A stretch of DNA of 64,000 nt from Pseudisothecium myosuroides (lineage: Eukaryota; Streptophyta; Bryopsida; Hypnales; Lembophyllaceae), in contig OX637287.1 in NCBI GenBank assembly GCA_951799445.1, forward strand, positions 17,918,224 to 17,982,223, given 5' to 3'. This document shows, piece after piece, positions 60,953 to 64,000 of this stretch. How positions within the stretch are numbered: the first letter of the stretch is position 1; the number at the start of each line of letters is the position of its first letter. The position numbers and the translations under genes are program-made. The notes under the pieces are model-generated. The model made no database searches and was not told where the DNA came from. It saw nothing but the letters and a program-made list of their open reading frames with translations.

Positions 60953-61354
60953 AAGGCATCCATAACCAATCAAATAAGCAATTTTAGGCATGATCTCAAG
61001 TAGTGCAAGGCAAAGCAAATATTTTTTGAGGCGCAACGATAGAAATGACGGGGATTGCAAAAATGTTGATAATTTTTTTTGCTTGAAGTGAAATTACTAT
61101 GAATTTTAGGAGGCAAAAAGTACTCCAGACCCATAGCCAATGTCTAGACTCTTCCAATTCTAATGAATCAAGAGCTCCGATTACTTCCTTCACTACTTTG
61201 GGACATGTTTCATGAACTTATTAGTTCCAACATTGAAAAAAAGAAAAAACACATTCTGCAAGCTTCAAAAAATTTATTCCAACTTTAGTTGGAAATAACT
61301 GCACCCTATAGATTGGGTATGGGTCATTGGTCAGGAATGGGTACTTTTACCTTT
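60951..61354. mobile_element. Inverted fourth copy of the 36408-type element
   Basis: Reading the minus strand gives the same block order as 60098-60496: GGTCAGGAATGGGTACTT inverse end, then the AAACATGTCCCAAAGTAG region and CCTCCTAAAATTCATAG. It abuts the 140-bp MITE on its left. Confidence 0.65.
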
Positions 61355-61490
61355 GTAAAGGTCAACTCCAATTGTAATAGTGGTGTTATAAGAAGGTTTA
61401 ACCAAGAATACCAAAGTATGGAGTACAAAAAACAAACATCACCAAACGTCCAAACTCCATCACACCCCAATTTTAGTGCTCCAAGGAGTT

Positions 61491-61846
61491 TAAGGTAGAA
61501 GTGCCTATTTCCAAAAGCCCCTCTATGATGCATGCATGGCTTTATAGGGTGACATACTGTTGACAACAATTGGGTGCATTGTTCATTGAAAAAGATTCTT
61601 TATTTATACCTTCTCATCTACTCTTCCTTCTTTGTTTGGGGAAAAGTGCCAAAGCTATCCATTATAGGTGAAAAATCCACATTTATATTGAATAAAATAA
61701 TCATTCTTGAAAAAAAAATCATTTAAATTTTTTTTCTTCTTCATCCTTATATTTGCACACATTAAGCTCAATTTCTCAATGAATTTCCCATATCCTACAG
61801 TGAAGTTCAAATGCTTAAGTTATTGGAAATAGGTACCTCTACCTTA
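61491..61846. mobile_element. TA-flanked MITE with AGGTAGAAGTGCC ends
   Basis: The left end is TAAGGTAGAAGTGCCTATTT and the right end AAATAGGTACCTCTACCTTA, about 22 bp of imperfect TIR. The interior is AT-rich and unrelated to the other members. Confidence 0.75.
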
Positions 61847-62623
61847 GCCCTGTGTTTTTCTCAAACTCCAGCTCTTGATCCTGCATTGAACATACTTTAC
61901 GATTAACTCTATTAATTAGTGCAGGTTGAAATATTACTATGTTGTACATGTACTACTGTCTCCTTTCTGAAGTGACACCAACTTTGCATCCTCACTAATT
62001 AACACTTAATTAATACTTAGGACAAATCAGTGTATTGAGCAATCGTGCAAGGGAAGGATATCTGCAAGGAAGCTGTGACTCAAGTCTGTGGAGTTTGCAA
62101 CTTGACCCATCTGTCGTCTTCGCGTGTTTTACAATTTTCAATTTGCGTTTGCAACACTAGAAATCAAATGCAGAAACCCGACGGATTCACAGCTTCATTT
62201 TTTCGCCATGGTGGTGAAATTTCCAGAATTTCTGAGTTGTACAGCAATTCTTGAGTACTGGGCCGTCTTTCTTGCTGTCGGTGTAAGATGTGGATCCCTT
62301 ACCAGCTTCTGAGAATTTTGCCATGAGTTCCATTTTTCCATTGCTTCGAAATTGGAATAGTTCTGTAGTGATGTGCAGATCCCGAATTGTGGTTTCCAAG
62401 TGTCTCTCTGGCTATGGTCGACGCGTTTGCTTCGTTTTATTTGCGACTCTGTTAAATGCATTGCAATTCACGACTCGTATGTGCAGATTGGTACCAGGCA
62501 CTGAAATGACGGTTGAAGTTGCAAGGAATTATCCTTAACTGATCTGGCCATTGGCATTGCGGATCGGATTTTTGAAGCTCGGGAGAATAGGAGTGTTGTC
62601 GGAGTAAATTGTATGGAGTGACG
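61847..62623. other. Upstream region of the GH27 gene
   Basis: Expected promoter and 5' UTR of the following gene. Open frames on both strands near 62045-62700 overlap one another and show no family similarity. I found no strong TATA candidate. Confidence 0.4.
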
Positions 62624-63832
62624 ATGCCAGGAGTTATCGCAACCGCAGTATCCTGCATCGTTTGCTTCTTGATTCTCTGCAAGTAAGAATTTCTGACACA
62701 ACGCCGACCGACTATGAGAGTGTGTGAGAATACTTAACCATGAGCTCGAGCTCGGAAATGGCTTGAAACCTGAATCGCTGTAAACCCTAGGTATCGTCGT
62801 CCTGGTTCAAGACGAATTATGTTTTTCTATTAATTGTTGAATTTTTGGAATTTTGGAATTTTGATTTTTGGAATGACGAAAATCCAAATGTAGTGGAATA
62901 TTTTGTGTGTCGACATGGAATCATTCAATCAGCATAATTTTTGGACGAATGTGACGGTATTCAGTAAACTTCAGCTAGTGTAGTGATTGATTTGAGATGT
63001 TTGCTCCGGCTTCAACAGGGCTGAGGGAGAAGTTCGTCCTACGAAGGGAAGGCGACAATTGGCACTAACCCCGCCGCGGGGTTGGAACTCGTACAACTCA
63101 TTTTCTTGGATCGTCTCAGAAGCAGAGTTTCTCGACAATGCCAAGTTTGTCTCCCAACATCTTCTCAAGTTCGGTTATGAGGTACGTTTTTGTCGTGTAA
63201 TATTGCTAGACTGTTGCCGTGTGTGAGAATCGTTCAAAGCAATCAATTCGTGGGGTAGATGTTCGATTGAAGTTTGTGGAAGTGATATTCATTTGCAGTA
63301 CGTGGTATTGGATTTCTTGTGGTACCGAAAACTTGCACCGGGCGCGTCCGTGGGGTCACCTGGGTACGACACAATTGATCAATGGGGTCGCCCGGTGCCT
63401 GATCCTGATCGATGGCCGTCATCTCAAGATGGAAGCGGCTTAGCTCGCGTTGCACAACAAGTGCATGACATGGGGTTGAAATTCGGGATCCATGTGATGC
63501 GAGGGATCAGCACTGCTGCTGTGCATGCCAACACTCCAATCTTAGGTGCTAAGGTGCATCTCACACCTAACATTCTGAAATTAGTTTCTTTTCTTCAATC
63601 TTTCATCATGTTTGATTGTAGACATTGATCTGCACTCACTTGAGGTACTGTGGGCAGGGTAGTCCGGATTCTGAAAGTGGAAGGCCATGGCTGGCTGCGG
63701 ACATTGCCGTCAAAGGAACCGAGTGTAAATGGATGAAGGCTTGCTTCATGGGCGTCAACTCAAGCTCCGAGGGTGGTCGTGCATTCGTGAAATCGCTCTA
63801 CGACCAATATGCATCCTGGGGTGTAGACTTCA
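62624..63832 (+). CDS. GH27 melibiase-like glycosidase, secreted; first four exons, cut by the window edge
   Basis: Exons 62624-62682, 63019-63181, 63299-63553 and 63658-63832 join in phase (2, 0, 0); the last ends at a GTAAGT donor and the gene continues past the window. The start MPGVIATAVSC leads into a hydrophobic stretch (IVCFLIL), a likely signal peptide, so the enzyme is probably secreted to the cell wall or vacuole. GH27 landmarks: PPRGWNSYNSFSW, YVVLDFLWYRK, WGRPVPDPDRWPSS, MGLKFGIHVMRGIST and WGVDF just before the expected catalytic-Asp exon. It resembles plant melibiase-family proteins in which the Arabidopsis member has been linked to beta-L-arabinopyranosidase activity. That activity is recalled, not shown here. 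The catalytic residues lie outside the window. Confidence 0.88.
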
Positions 63833-64000
63833 GTAAGTTTACTGTTAACGTCTTAACTCCCAGTAGATATGGAAGTGACCGCTTTTGAAAATGTACCGAG
63901 GGGAGGAATAATCATACCCTAAATTTTGAATGATGGAAGTATGTTTCGAAAGTTACTATAATTGACTGTTAGCTTCCAAAGTGAACTTTCTTCTTTTAGA
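63833..64000 (+). other. Intron of the GH27 gene running off the window
   Basis: Begins GTAAGTTTAC and contains no acceptor followed by a GH27-like frame, so the remaining exons lie to the right. Confidence 0.6.

Overview
The window looks like nuclear DNA of a land plant, or a close streptophyte relative. The genes carry many short GT-AG introns, and their proteins resemble plant families throughout. The long intergenic stretches are AT-rich and full of small inverted-repeat transposons. A PIH1/CS-domain protein of the type used to preassemble ciliary dynein arms suggests, but does not prove, a lineage with flagellated sperm such as a moss, liverwort, lycophyte, fern or charophyte alga. I cannot name the species.

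Layout. 1-2.2 kb: an aldo/keto reductase gene (+), probably cut at the left edge. 2.6-7.3 kb: the PIH1/CS gene (-), convergent with the reductase and carrying a transposon nest in one intron. 8.6-19.1 kb: the 24-exon condensin I subunit CAP-D2 gene (-). 19-38.7 kb: mostly AT-rich intergenic DNA with TTAA-bounded elements, a long inverted repeat, a GC-rich TIR element, a (TTA)n tract and a 56-bp tandem array. 38.7-45.8 kb: a seven-exon ABCC transporter gene (+) of the vacuolar ABCC1/ABCC2 type. 46.3-49.1 kb: a decayed mariner-like element with several nested insertions. 50.7-51.1 kb: a small intronless gene (+) for a plant-type uncharacterised protein. 52.8-55.4 kb: a spliceosomal snRNA cluster, all on the minus strand, in the order U5, U1, U5, U1. 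56-62 kb: nested and clustered MITEs. 62.6 kb to the end: a secreted GH27 (melibiase-like) enzyme gene (+), cut by the right edge.

Most striking results. (1) The U1/U5 cluster is a tandem duplication in which the right-hand unit is decaying: U5 loop I and the U1 stem-loop II loop are both changed. (2) There is a set of elements bounded by TTAA with CCC/GGG termini, a piggyBac-like signature that is uncommon in plants. (3) A degenerate mariner transposase sits close to MITEs with mariner-type ends. The protein-coding genes are housekeeping genes (chromosome condensation, vacuolar transport, redox, cell-wall glycan turnover) and do not form a pathway together.

Splice junctions were inferred by eye from reading-frame continuity, GT/AG sites and family similarity. 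No alignment or database search was run.
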